Below are positions 1 to 8,903 of a stretch of 64,000 bases of DNA, piece after piece. Positions within the stretch are counted from its first letter, which is position 1, and each line of letters begins with the position of its first letter. The stretch comes from RGIG9379 sp031553005 (GTDB lineage Bacteria; Bacteroidota; Bacteroidia; Bacteroidales; Paludibacteraceae): positions 11,699 to 75,698 of the forward strand of contig JAVBMA010000065.1 of the NCBI GenBank assembly GCA_031553005.1. The letters run 5' to 3'. A program made the position numbers and the translations under genes. A model generated the notes under the pieces. That model had not been told where the DNA came from and made no database searches. It was given only the letters and a program-made list of their open reading frames with translations.

Positions 1-1052
1 TATTCGCATCCGGATTCTTTCAGAATGTCGGAAATGTGTTCCCTATTGGTGTCGGATATGAAAATCTGACCGAAACGGTTGTCTTTCAACAGATGGATTA
101 TCTGTTGTACGCGTTGTGCATCAAGTTTATCAAAGATATCGTCGAATAATAAGATAGGGCAAATATTATTTATGCGTTTCAGAAAATCAAACTGGGCTAA
201 CTTGAGCGCAATCAGATATGTTTTATTTTGCCCTTGTGAACCGACTCTTTTTATGGGGAAATCTTCCAGCATCATCTCCAAGTCATCTTTGTGGATTCCT
301 TTTGTGGTGTATCCTATCAATTTATCCCGTTCCCTGCTTTTTTGCAGCAGTTCGCGAAGCGAATTGTCGTTGTGCAGTTGGGAGTGGTAGGAGAGCTTTA
401 CCTGCTCTTTTTCCTGAGAAACAAATTTGTAAAATTCCTGGAAAATAGGCAAGAACTCCTGTATGAATTCGTTTCGTTTCCGAAAGATATATTCACCGTT
501 CAATGTCAGTTGCTCTTCCCATATATCCAACAGCATATCGTCGATAAAGCCGTTTTTCATCATCGAATTGCGTTGCAGTAAAGCCTTGTTGTAGGAGAGT
601 AGGGCAGAGAGGTAATTTTTGTCGTACTGCGAAATAAATCCGTCTACAAACTTTCTGCGTTCGTCGCTGCCTCCAAGGATTAGTTCCGAATCGGCAGGAG
701 AGACCAGCACTAAAGGAATAAGCCCAATGTGGTCAGACAGTCTTTCGTACTCCTTTTTATTTTTCTTAAACTGTTTTTTTTGCCTTCTTTTTAGTCCGCA
801 ATAGATATCCGTGCCGGATTGTTCTCCCTCATAAAATCCATGCAGGACAAAAAATTCCTCATCGTGTTTAATGATTTGTCCATCCACCGAATTAGAATGG
901 CTTTTGCAAAAGGATAGATAGTAGACAGCATCCAACAAGTTTGTTTTTCCAACGCCATTATTGCCTATAAAACAATTTATTTTGGAAGAAAACCGCAAGT
1001 CGGCTTCTTTTATGTTTTTATAATTGATAATGGAAATACGCTGTAAATACAT
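1..1052 (-). CDS. recF: RecF, DNA replication/repair ATPase (3' end cut by window edge)
   Basis: RecF is an SMC-like ATPase that binds gapped DNA and, with RecO and RecR, loads RecA at stalled forks. Translating the minus strand from the ATG at 1052 gives 350 residues with no stop before the edge, so about 20 C-terminal residues are missing against the usual ~370. The Walker A motif GNNGVGKT is at residues 30-37. The FDDIFDKLD Walker B/D-loop starts near residue 303 and is followed by the typical FISDTNREH. recR lies 13 kb away in this window. A TAnnTTTG promoter sits directly upstream. Identification is confident; only the C-terminus is unseen. Confidence 0.95.
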   Translation of the reverse strand, partial: MYLQRISIINYKNIKEADLRFSSKINCFIGNNGVGKTNLLDAVYYLSFCKSHSNSVDGQIIKHDEEFFVLHGFYEGEQSGTDIYCGLKRRQKKQFKKNKKEYERLSDHIGLIPLVLVSPADSELILGGSDERRKFVDGFISQYDKNYLSALLSYNKALLQRNSMMKNGFIDDMLLDIWEEQLTLNGEYIFRKRNEFIQEFLPIFQEFYKFVSQEKEQVKLSYHSQLHNDNSLRELLQKSRERDKLIGYTTKGIHKDDLEMMLEDFPIKRVGSQGQNKTYLIALKLAQFDFLKRINNICPILLFDDIFDKLDAQRVQQIIHLLKDNRFGQIFISDTNREHISDILKESGCE

Positions 1053-1069
1053 TTTTTGCTCCTTTGATG

Positions 1070-1100
1070 CAAAAGTAGTGTTTTTTGTTGAAGGCGGCAA
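1070..1100 (-). promoter_or_regulatory. Bacteroidales-type promoter for recF
   Basis: On the minus strand TTG (1098-1100) is followed after 20 nt by TACTTTTG (1070-1077), matching the -33/-7 pattern of the Bacteroidota primary sigma factor. It would start transcription about 10 nt before the recF ATG. Pattern match only. Confidence 0.6.
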
Positions 1101-1183
1101 TAGAAATGTTGCTCTCTGCTAAGTGGATAAAAATGGCAGTATTTAGCTATTCGGATAAAAAAATACAAATGTTAGCAATTGCT

Positions 1184-1244
1184 TATAAATAGCACATTAC
1201 TATCCTCGGTTGTATTTTAGGAGGATAGTAATGTGCCATTTATG
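1184..1244 (-). terminator. Hairpin downstream of the pentapeptide-repeat gene
   Basis: A perfect 16-bp stem is formed by 1192-1207 and 1221-1236, with a 13-nt loop and A/T-rich flanks. It lies 24 nt after the stop codon at 1260 and probably ends that transcript before it reaches recF. Confidence 0.6.
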
Positions 1245-1259
1245 ATAAAAATAAGAGAA

Positions 1260-3008
1260 CTACTTATCTTTGTTTGTTAAAAAACCAGTGATGGAAAGTA
1301 CTGCTAATGGGATTAATAACCAACCTAATAGAACATAGATAGCGCAAAAAATTTCCATAGAAATGCATCGTTCATCACTTTCTTTCGTAGAGGGGGTATT
1401 TATACCATTATCAGAGCACCCACAATCATTATTTTTGGATATTGGAAGGAAATTGTCCTTGGATATGCCAAGCTCTACTGGCATAAACATATCCGTTGCA
1501 TAGGCAGCATAGTATGTTGCTTTATTTGTAGCCGGAGCTTTAGGAGCTACATCTGCTGAATAGAAAACAAAACCTCCACATATAATTATTGCAAGTATAA
1601 CACCAAGAATTCTGGTGTTTTTTGTTCCATAACCAGTAAGGTATTTTAAAATCCAGTCTGAGAAAATTTCAAATTTACTCATGTTAATACCTGAATTTTT
1701 TATTAAGGCATATTTACCTAATTGAGACCTGCCTGTATAATAGACTTCGTCAGCAAATTTTATTTGTCCTCGCGACCGATAAAAATGTTCTAATTGTATG
1801 TATGGGTCTCTGCTGAATTTCTTCTTTATTTGTTTTTTATTGAATATTTCAAGGCAATCTTGTATATCTATAGTATCATCATAGAAATCACTCTTTTTTA
1901 TTATGTTAAACTTAAAACCGCGTAAATCCAGTATTCCATCGGTCATTAATATGCAATTAAAAACAAACTGATTTGTCGATACATTTTTTAATGAAAACCT
2001 TTCGGAAATTTTAGTGTCATTTAAATTTAAAGACGAATTTATCTGTGTTGACTCCAAATTAACGACACAATAAAATTCAGTTTTACTAAATTCCAAATTT
2101 CCTTTACATATACAATATTTAAAGGAGGCTAATCCTCCTTCTTTAAAATAAGACTTATTTAATAATATATCTCCATCTACATGAAGCGCATTAAATATCG
2201 TTTCACCATGAAATTTAGTTTTGTTAGCTTTAAAATTTTCTCTGATTATTGCTTGTTCAAAGTCAGTTCTTTTATTAAAAAAAGTTTCATTACAATTAAA
2301 TTTATTGCAATTTATATTGCGAAAATGAATTTCATTGTTTAATGTAGCACATTTAAAATCAATGCAGCCTGCTGTTATTGCGGAGAAACTCATAGGGCTA
2401 TTACTTACGATTTGATTACATTCTAATTTTTCCCCATATGAAGACCCGATGAAATTAATTACTTTTGAGTTGCTTTCAAAAATTGAATTTTCAAACATCG
2501 CACGACATTGAACTTTCATTGATTTAAAACTAGCACAGTCATGAAATAAAACATTTTGAAAGAATACCGACCTATTGAACCTCGCACAAAGGAAATCAGC
2601 CTTTTTATAAAACTTAGAACCATCAAAATCTCCCATTCCTTCACAAATGGCTCCACAAAAAGAGAACTCTTCCTTAAAAATACAGTTCTTAAAATTGGCA
2701 GATTTCTCGAATACCGTATGGGCTTGTTCGCCATCTCCACAATTGACTTTTTTTTCAAAAGTACAATTTTCAATTTCTACAGCACCTTTGAATGTGGTAT
2801 ATACGAATTTGACTTCATTTTCGAATACGCAGTTTTTAAACCTAAAAGGTAAGGTTACCGTCAAGTCGGTTAAATCTAAGTTTTCTTTGATAGTGTAATT
2901 TTCGAATAAGTAGTTTCCCTTTTCTATTTTTTCGAAAAAAGTTTTTAGACTTCCGCCTTTCATCAGGGTAGCGATGATTGTCGATGCTTTTATTTCAATT
3001 TTTTCCAT
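1260..3008 (-). CDS. Pentapeptide-repeat protein with C-terminal membrane domain
   Basis: 582 residues. Roughly residues 40-400 are degenerate pentapeptide repeats in which F, L or C recurs every fifth position (for example the AxFxx and AxFKx units), predicting a right-handed quadrilateral beta-helix. Near residue 470 there is a first membrane segment (ILGVILAIIICGGFVFY). A short loop with FMPVELG, a Cys-rich insert (CGCSD) and a second membrane segment (LLGWLLIPLAVLSITG) follow before the C-terminus. This matches the tail of pentapeptide/ion-channel-like membrane proteins whose loop carries an 'LP-x(n)-LG' motif and whose last helix begins with GWLL. Function is unknown. The gene is much more AT-rich than recF or proS and is followed upstream by a miniature element, suggesting accessory DNA. 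Confidence 0.7.
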   Translation of the reverse strand: MEKIEIKASTIIATLMKGGSLKTFFEKIEKGNYLFENYTIKENLDLTDLTVTLPFRFKNCVFENEVKFVYTTFKGAVEIENCTFEKKVNCGDGEQAHTVFEKSANFKNCIFKEEFSFCGAICEGMGDFDGSKFYKKADFLCARFNRSVFFQNVLFHDCASFKSMKVQCRAMFENSIFESNSKVINFIGSSYGEKLECNQIVSNSPMSFSAITAGCIDFKCATLNNEIHFRNINCNKFNCNETFFNKRTDFEQAIIRENFKANKTKFHGETIFNALHVDGDILLNKSYFKEGGLASFKYCICKGNLEFSKTEFYCVVNLESTQINSSLNLNDTKISERFSLKNVSTNQFVFNCILMTDGILDLRGFKFNIIKKSDFYDDTIDIQDCLEIFNKKQIKKKFSRDPYIQLEHFYRSRGQIKFADEVYYTGRSQLGKYALIKNSGINMSKFEIFSDWILKYLTGYGTKNTRILGVILAIIICGGFVFYSADVAPKAPATNKATYYAAYATDMFMPVELGISKDNFLPISKNNDCGCSDNGINTPSTKESDERCISMEIFCAIYVLLGWLLIPLAVLSITGFLTNKDK

Positions 3009-3294
3009 GTCTATATAGTTTAAGTTTAATAATAATATATTATATATAGTTTATGCCAATTTTACCTAATATGAGATGTGTTCAGAATATGTTTTTTATA
3101 AGTTTATGATATTCATATGTAAATTAAAAATGTAACTATTGATAATAAAATATTGCAATATATGTATTTTTTGTAATTTGTTGAATTTTTTTGACCATAA
3201 AGAATTAAAAAAATATAAAAACTCTGATAAAGAGGTAATTATAATTTGGTTGATGATAAAATAATATTTAGTTAGGAGTATCGAAAAAATTTAC

Positions 3295-3552
3295 GCTTAT
3301 CCGCAAAAATACCCATAAATAATCTTTGGCTTGAAAAGCCGAATTTTCATAACCGCAGGTAAGCGTAGCGCAACCTGTGGTTACAAAATAAGATAATAAT
3401 ATCTGCCTAAAAGGCAGGACTAAACGATATAAAAAGTTCTGCCTTCCAGGCAGGGTGTTGATTTTTATAACCGCAGATTTGTAGCCTGCGGTTATGAAAA
3501 TATAGCCCATTCGGGCTAAATTAGCCTATTTTATGGGGATTTTTGCGGATAG
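3295..3552. mobile_element. Miniature inverted-repeat element (element A), about 258 bp
   Basis: The ends are inverted repeats: GCTTATCCGCAAAAATACCC at 3295-3314 and its near-complement at 3530-3552. The interior is made of nested hairpins: two AACCGCAG/CTGCGGTT arms, two TGCCT-AGGCA arms and GCCCATTCGGGC. No transposase is present; the 80-residue ORF across it is a by-product. The outer GCTTATCCGnAA is shared with the element at 53884-54035, so these probably belong to one terminal-repeat family mobilised in trans. Confidence 0.65.
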
Positions 3553-3616
3553 GTATTAAAAAATTATCAGTTTTGTCAAAAATATAGGCTTGATACTTTT
3601 TTGTTGAGTAAAAGTA

Positions 3617-3710
3617 AATTAAGTAATTGTAAATATTTAATGATATACTTTTAGGTATTTATTATCTCATTAATAGACTTGTAACTTGTAACAACTTAAA
3701 TAGATAGGTA
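3617..3710 (-). repeat. Dispersed repeat H, copy 1 (inverted relative to the other copies)
   Basis: Its reverse complement aligns to 13469-13532 and 23806-23905. Shared words include AAGTAATTGTAAATATTTAATGA and the block with doubled GTAACTTGTAAC. It is AT-rich and non-coding. The remaining DNA between 3008 and 3868 is AT-rich and shows nothing beyond element A, this repeat and the proS terminator. Confidence 0.6.
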
Positions 3711-3800
3711 AATTATGCAATGACTATTTTATTTTTCCAAGTAGAATAAATTATGGACTTAATAAATAAAAAATAAATGTTTTTGATTGAAACTGCGTAA

Positions 3801-3856
3801 AAAACAAAAGCACATATTACATAGAAGCAGATTCTATATAATATGTGCTTTTTGTT
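3801..3856. terminator. Strong hairpin terminator after proS
   Basis: A perfect 14-bp stem is formed by 3806-3819 and 3839-3852, with a further pairing CATAGAA/TTCTATA inside the loop. T-runs lie on both sides, so it could act in both directions. It ends 12 nt before the proS stop codon as read on the minus strand. Confidence 0.8.
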
Positions 3857-3867
3857 ATGTTAATGTC

Positions 3868-5340
3868 TTAATACGCTCTTGCAAATAGCACTCTACGGGC
3901 AGAAGGTTTACCCGTTACCATACATTTGCCCGGTGTTTTGTCTCCTTCAAACGGAATACAGCGGATTGTTGCTTTGGTATCTTCTTTTATTTTAGCTTCC
4001 GTTTCGGGAGTTCCGTCCCAGTGGGCTAAAATAAATCCGCCATCTTCGATTTTTTCTTTGAATTCGTCATAAGAATCTACCGAGATTGTATGTTCTTTAC
4101 GGTAATCGAATGCTTTTTGGAAGATATTTGCCTGAATATCGTCAAGCAAGTTTTTGATATAAGTATCAATATTGTCTATTGAAACAGTCTCTTTGGTCAA
4201 TGTGTCGCGGCGTGCTACCTCTACTGTATTGTTTTCCAAATCACGCCCACCCATGGTAAGACGTACGGGAACACCTTTCAATTCATATTCTGCAAATTTC
4301 CATCCTGGTTTTTTAGTATCAGAATCGTCATATTTGACAGAGATACCCAATGCTTTTAGTTTGGCAATGATTTCGTCTACTTTAGCTGATATCTGAGCCA
4401 GTTGGTCTGCTCCTTTGAAAATCGGAACAATAACCACTTGGAATGGAGCTAATTTAGGAGGAAGTACCAACCCGTTATCATCAGAGTGCGACATGATAAG
4501 CGCTCCCATCAAGCGGGTGGAAACACCCCATGAAGTTGCCCATACATAGTCAACTTTTGTATCGCGGGTCATAAAGGTAACATCAAATGCTTTGGCAAAA
4601 TTCTGACCGAGGAAGTGCGATGTTCCGGATTGTAGCGCTTTACCATCCTGCATCAATGCTTCTATGGTGTAAGTATCGACGGCTCCGGCGAAACGTTCGG
4701 ATGCAGATTTAACTCCTTTGACAACCGGCATAGCCATAAAGTTTTCGGCAAAATCGGCATATACGTTCAGCATCTTTTTTGTTTCTGTTTCCGCTTCTTC
4801 GTATGTTTCGTGTGCCGTATGGCCTTCCTGCCATAAGAATTCTGCGGTGCGGAGGAACAGGCGTGTACGCATTTCCCAACGGACAACGTTTGCCCATTGA
4901 TTGCACAGGATTGGAAGGTCACGGTATGATTGTATCCAGTTTTTGTATGTGTTCCAGATAATTGTTTCGGAAGTAGGGCGGACGATTAACTCTTCTTCGA
5001 GTTTGGCTTCCGGGTCTACTATAACTCCTTTTCCGTCAGGACTGTTTTTAAGGCGGTAGTGGGTTACTACGGCGCACTCTTTGGCAAATCCTTCCACATG
5101 GTCTGCTTCTTTGCTTAAAAATGATTTGGGAATAAACAGCGGAAAGTAGGCATTAACGTGGCCTGTTTCTTTAAACATGCGGTCGAGTTCCGCCTGCATT
5201 TTTTCCCAGATAGCATACCCGTACGGTTTAATAACCATACAACCTCTTACTGCGGAGTTTTCAGCCAAGTCGGCTTTTACAACCAAATCGTTATACCATT
5301 GCGAATAATTTTCGCTTCGTGGAGTTAATTCTTTTGCCAT
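3868..5340 (-). CDS. proS: Prolyl-tRNA synthetase, short eukaryote/archaeal-like type
   Basis: Charges tRNA-Pro with proline. 490 residues from the ATG at 5340; a longer in-frame extension exists but MAKELTPRSENYSQWYND is the conventional start. Class II motifs are visible: RPTSETIIW, then the motif 2 region RWEMRTRLFLRTAEFLWQEG, and the motif 3 region GVSTRLMGALIMSHSDDNG. The protein lacks the bacterial editing (INS) insertion and has the C-terminal domain ending in tyrosine (LFARAY) that marks the archaeal/eukaryotic-like class common in Bacteroidota. A TATTTTTG box at 5368-5375 is a plausible promoter. Confident. Confidence 0.97.
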   Translation of the reverse strand: MAKELTPRSENYSQWYNDLVVKADLAENSAVRGCMVIKPYGYAIWEKMQAELDRMFKETGHVNAYFPLFIPKSFLSKEADHVEGFAKECAVVTHYRLKNSPDGKGVIVDPEAKLEEELIVRPTSETIIWNTYKNWIQSYRDLPILCNQWANVVRWEMRTRLFLRTAEFLWQEGHTAHETYEEAETETKKMLNVYADFAENFMAMPVVKGVKSASERFAGAVDTYTIEALMQDGKALQSGTSHFLGQNFAKAFDVTFMTRDTKVDYVWATSWGVSTRLMGALIMSHSDDNGLVLPPKLAPFQVVIVPIFKGADQLAQISAKVDEIIAKLKALGISVKYDDSDTKKPGWKFAEYELKGVPVRLTMGGRDLENNTVEVARRDTLTKETVSIDNIDTYIKNLLDDIQANIFQKAFDYRKEHTISVDSYDEFKEKIEDGGFILAHWDGTPETEAKIKEDTKATIRCIPFEGDKTPGKCMVTGKPSARRVLFARAY

Positions 5341-5396
5341 TATATTATTTGTGTTTTTTACGTGGTGCAAAAATAAGAAAATATTTGTGAGGATAG

Positions 5397-5416
5397 AGAC
5401 GGGGCATGCCCCGTCT
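5397..5416. repeat. Perfect 20-bp palindrome between mazG and proS
   Basis: AGACGGGGCATGCCCCGTCT is self-complementary over its full length and lies in an otherwise AT-rich gap downstream of mazG, which ends at 5445. It is of the same class as the compact GC-rich hairpins at 8863, 12453 and 29892 and may serve as a terminator stem. Confidence 0.6.
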
Positions 5417-5444
5417 GTACAGTTTTTATTTTTCTATTTTTTTT

Positions 5445-6227
5445 CTATTTATTTTTTTCGTTTTTTTTCGCTTCTTCCCAGTATTTATCCATCTCTTCAA
5501 GTGACATTTCTTTCAGGTTTTTGCCTTGTTTAAGGGTCTGGTCTTCGAGATAATTGAACCGGCGGATAAATTTACGGTTGGTTCGTTCCAATGCATTTTC
5601 GGGATTGATTTTATATAGCCGTGCGGCATTAATCATGGCAAAAAGCAGGTCTCCGAATTCATCTTCCATTTTATCCTGCTCCATGTTTCCTATTTCGGTT
5701 CTCAATTCATCCAATTCTTCCTGAACTTTATCCCACACCTGCTCTTTTTCATCCCAATCAAAACCTACATTACGAGCTTTGTCTTGTATCCTGTAAGCCT
5801 TGATAAGTGCGGGAAGAGCGTCGGGCACACCGGATAATACGCGCTTGTTGCCGTCTTTTTCTTTTTGTTTGATTTGCTCCCAACTCTCTTCTACCTGAGA
5901 AGCATTTTCGGCATTCGCCTCGCCGAATACGTGCGGGTGACGGAAAATTAATTTGTCGCATAATGCATTGCATACATCAGCAATGTCAAACTGATTGGTT
6001 TCGGAAGCTATTTTAGAATAGAAGACGATATGAAGCAATACATCTCCCAGCTCTTTCCGGATTTCATTGATATCTTTTTTGAAAATCGCATCGCAGAGCT
6101 CATACGTTTCTTCAATCGTATTCGCCCGTAAGCTCTCGAATGTCTGTTTTTTATCCCATGGACACTTTTCCCTCAGTTCGTCCATTATCTCCAAAAGACG
6201 CCGGAACGCAATTAATTTTTTATCCAT
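5445..6227 (-). CDS. mazG: MazG nucleoside triphosphate pyrophosphohydrolase
   Basis: Hydrolyses (d)NTPs to NMP and pyrophosphate, a housekeeping function that limits misincorporation. 260 residues from the ATG at 6227 (E. coli MazG is 263); the ORF stays open 15 codons further upstream without a better start. Both all-alpha MazG halves carry the metal-binding signature: CPWDKKQTFESLRANTIEET with EETYEL in the N-terminal half and EELDELRTE with EDEFGDLLFA in the C-terminal half. It sits between proS and a glycosyltransferase on the same strand. Confident. Confidence 0.95.
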   Translation of the reverse strand: MDKKLIAFRRLLEIMDELREKCPWDKKQTFESLRANTIEETYELCDAIFKKDINEIRKELGDVLLHIVFYSKIASETNQFDIADVCNALCDKLIFRHPHVFGEANAENASQVEESWEQIKQKEKDGNKRVLSGVPDALPALIKAYRIQDKARNVGFDWDEKEQVWDKVQEELDELRTEIGNMEQDKMEDEFGDLLFAMINAARLYKINPENALERTNRKFIRRFNYLEDQTLKQGKNLKEMSLEEMDKYWEEAKKNEKNK

Positions 6228-6332
6228 ATCGTTTTGCCCCATATTCTTTATATGTAATCTCTTATACATCAAAATTTTAAAAGCCCATTTCTTCCCTCAC
6301 TTTCACTTTTCCCTTTTCACCTTTCAACTTTT

Positions 6333-7505
6333 TTACCTCCACATCGTATGTCTCTTAGTGCCGATTTTTCCCAATGTGAGTGTATATAAGGATATTAACG
6401 GAAGGAAAATATCAAAAAATATGATGGTGAGGAAAAATTTTCTTTCACGTAGTACACTTGCCGTACAGTTGATAATGATAAACTGGAAAATATAGCGTAA
6501 CAGGAAAATGCCTCCTACGATTCCGGCAAGGATATAGTTTTGAGTGTTAATCATATAAACGGAAAGAGTGATAAACAGTATATAAAAAAGGGCTCTGGAG
6601 AGAATCTCCGTTCCGATTCTTGCCTGTGTAGGGATTGTATAGTGGGAGCCGGTGCTTAAATGCCTCTCTTTTTGATATACAAAGGATTTGAATGTCATTT
6701 TACGGGCAGACCATGTGACGCTTTCTGGAGAAAATTCGACGCGTGTATTTTCTTTATTGGCCACCTCTTTTATGAAAAGGTCGTCATCGCCCGATGCCAG
6801 ATTTAAGTGGGAGGCAAACCCTTTGTTTTTGAAAAAGAGCTCTTTTTTGTAGGATAAATTTCTACCTACGCCCATATAAGGTCTCTTTTTTAGGGCAAAT
6901 CCCATATATTGTATGGCAATAAAAAGAATATCAAAAGATATCAGCTTGTTGAGTAATCCTTTTTTATATTTATGTCCTCCGTATCCGAGTATGATTTCCG
7001 ATTTTCCGGTAAAATTACGTACCATGTTTGTTATCCAGTCTTTTCCTGCCGTTTCGCAATCGGCATCAATCAAAAGCAGGTCGTCATACTTGGCAGCTTT
7101 GATTCCTACAGTGAGACATATTTTTTTATGGCTCATATACTTGGCTTCCATCGGAAGAAACGTATGGTAGAGATGTGGATATTTTTCGCCGTATTTATCT
7201 AAAATTTCGTTGCTCTCGTCTGTCGAGCCGTCATTTACAACGATTACTTCATATTGGGGATAATCTTGTTCAAGTATGGCAGGTAGGAAAGCTTCAAGGT
7301 TTTCCGCTTCGTTTTTAGCACAGATAATTACAGATACAGGGGGCTGGGCCGTATTATAGGTTACTTTCCCTTTTTTTACTTTCCGGTTGTAAAAGAGCAT
7401 TCCTGAATAATAGTACAGATAGTAATAGCTCTGGATTAAAAATGTGGCAGCAAAAAGCACTCCCAGTATCCGGATAATATCCGGTAAATCCAAAAAGAAT
7501 TCCAT
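6333..7505 (-). CDS. Membrane-anchored GT2 family glycosyltransferase
   Basis: 390 residues. An N-terminal membrane segment (about 10-30) is followed by a GT-A catalytic domain with VIICAKNEAENL, VVNDGSTDES and the nucleotide-sugar/metal motif DADC (about residues 140-145). A QKERHL sequence sits where processive GT2 enzymes have QxxRW. Two or three hydrophobic segments form the C-terminus (about 300-380). It probably transfers a sugar to a lipid or growing glycan on the cytoplasmic face. The substrate cannot be told. Its stop codon is followed at once by a GAAAGGTGA-type repeat. Confidence 0.85.
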   Translation of the reverse strand: MEFFLDLPDIIRILGVLFAATFLIQSYYYLYYYSGMLFYNRKVKKGKVTYNTAQPPVSVIICAKNEAENLEAFLPAILEQDYPQYEVIVVNDGSTDESNEILDKYGEKYPHLYHTFLPMEAKYMSHKKICLTVGIKAAKYDDLLLIDADCETAGKDWITNMVRNFTGKSEIILGYGGHKYKKGLLNKLISFDILFIAIQYMGFALKKRPYMGVGRNLSYKKELFFKNKGFASHLNLASGDDDLFIKEVANKENTRVEFSPESVTWSARKMTFKSFVYQKERHLSTGSHYTIPTQARIGTEILSRALFYILFITLSVYMINTQNYILAGIVGGIFLLRYIFQFIIINCTASVLRERKFFLTIIFFDIFLPLISLYTLTLGKIGTKRHTMWR

Positions 7506-7580
7506 ATAATGTTATTTTTTAAGTTCTGGTGCAAAATTATAACAATTAATGGTCAAAAAAGATTTGTTGATGATTTTTGT

Positions 7581-7649
7581 GAGTTTAAATAAAAAAAAAG
7601 ACTTTCCATGTTTTTAAAACATGGAAAGTCTTTTTTTTTATTTAAACTC
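7581..7649. terminator. Perfect 69-nt palindrome, lysA terminator
   Basis: Two 34-nt arms (7581-7614 and 7616-7649) are exact reverse complements around a single central T. The stem includes GACTTTCCATGTTTT and runs of nine A and nine T. It lies 15 nt past the lysA stop codon and should terminate lysA transcription. The arm length is far beyond a normal intrinsic terminator. Confidence 0.75.
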
Positions 7650-7663
7650 TTACCTCTTCCTTT

Positions 7664-8830
7664 TCACCTTTCACCTAATTCCGTAGAAAGGTAAGACCCC
7701 GGAAGTTTTCTCAGATTATATTGCGAAGCCATGATTTCTCCGTATGCGCCAGCCGAACGAAGTGCCAGCAAATCACCGCGTTTTGTTTCGTTTAATTCCA
7801 TATCTTTTACGAAAACATCAGATGATTCGCAAATAGGGCCGACAACGTCGTACTTTTGCTCCGGTTTGTCGGAAGTGATATTTTCAATGCGATGGTATGC
7901 TTCGTACAGAGCGGGACGGATAAGGTCGGTCATTCCGGCATCAACAATTGCAAATTGTTTTTCCACACCTTTTTTTACGTAGGTAACTTTTGTAATCAGG
8001 CTGCCGCAAGGAGCTACAATGGAGCGTCCCGGTTCACAATGCACCTGTTGTCCCGGACGGAGTTGCAGGTGTTTATTGAAAATACGGAAATAGGATTCGA
8101 AATCGGCAACCGGTACGTGATTCGGATGTTCATAATTGATTCCAAGTCCTCCGCCTATGTTGATATTTTTAAGTTTGATTCCTTTTTCTTCAAACAGGTT
8201 CTGCAACTCATTGACACGTACGCAAAGGTTTTCGAAAACCGAAAGGTCTGTTATTTGCGAACCGACATGAAAGTGTACTCCGGTCAGTTCAATGTTTTTC
8301 AATGTTTTCAATAATGCAATGACCTTATCAAGGTCGCTAATATTGAATCCGAATTTATTTTCGTTCAATCCCGTAGTGATGTAATGATGCGTGTGTGCGT
8401 CTACATTCGGATTTATACGTAGCTCAATGCGCGCGGTTTTATTTTTTGCCGCTGCCAATTCGTTGATTACTTCCAGTTCGGGAAGAGACTCGGCATTAAA
8501 GCAGAAGATGTCATAATCCAAAGCCAGGTTAATTTCCCAATCGGTTTTTCCTACACCGGCAAAGACAATTTTGGATGCAGGAAATCCCGCTTCAATCGCA
8601 GCTCTTACTTCTCCACCGCTAACACAGTCTGCTCCCAATCCTTTTCGGGCTATTTCCTTTAAAATTCCGGGATTTGCATTTGCTTTTACGGCATAATGCA
8701 CTTCATAGGCATATTTATCGGCTTCCGATTTTACAAGATTCAATGTTTTGTCCAGAAGTTCGATATCGTAATAATAGAACGGTGTTTCTATATTTTTGAA
8801 TTTTTCAATCGGGAAATTTCCTTTTAACAT
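7664..8830 (-). CDS. lysA: Diaminopimelate decarboxylase
   Basis: PLP enzyme that converts meso-diaminopimelate to L-lysine, the last step of lysine synthesis. 388 residues. HYAVKAN contains the PLP lysine (K49); GVHFHVGSQ, NIGGGLGI, CEPGRSIV and the CESSDVF/AGAYG active-site segments are all present. It is preceded on the same strand by lysC (73-bp gap), so the pair probably forms a lysine/DAP transcription unit. The last residues GER and the stop codon are encoded by a GAAAGGTGA repeat unit. Confident. Confidence 0.97.
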   Translation of the reverse strand: MLKGNFPIEKFKNIETPFYYYDIELLDKTLNLVKSEADKYAYEVHYAVKANANPGILKEIARKGLGADCVSGGEVRAAIEAGFPASKIVFAGVGKTDWEINLALDYDIFCFNAESLPELEVINELAAAKNKTARIELRINPNVDAHTHHYITTGLNENKFGFNISDLDKVIALLKTLKNIELTGVHFHVGSQITDLSVFENLCVRVNELQNLFEEKGIKLKNINIGGGLGINYEHPNHVPVADFESYFRIFNKHLQLRPGQQVHCEPGRSIVAPCGSLITKVTYVKKGVEKQFAIVDAGMTDLIRPALYEAYHRIENITSDKPEQKYDVVGPICESSDVFVKDMELNETKRGDLLALRSAGAYGEIMASQYNLRKLPGSYLSTELGER

Positions 8831-8862
8831 ATTTAGTTACAAGTTAGTTTGTATGTTGTATA

Positions 8863-8893
8863 TTAGGGGCGCGACTTGAAGTCGCACCCCTAA
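8863..8893. repeat. Compact GC-rich hairpin between lysA and lysC
   Basis: TTAGGGG-C-GCGACTT-G-AAGTCGC-A-CCCCTAA: a 15-bp stem with one internal mismatch. The core GCGACTT/AAGTCGC is shared with hairpins at 12453-12485 and 29892-29924. Here it lies inside a probable operon, where it could attenuate or process the transcript. Confidence 0.6.
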
Positions 8894-8903
8894 TGGCTTG
8901 TTA

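Noticed and set aside
79..804. Several plus-strand ORFs of 60-100 residues
   Set aside because: They lie antisense to the clearly coding recF frame and have no protein signatures.
3268..3510. 80-residue minus-strand ORF
   Set aside because: It is entirely within miniature element A and reads through its hairpins.
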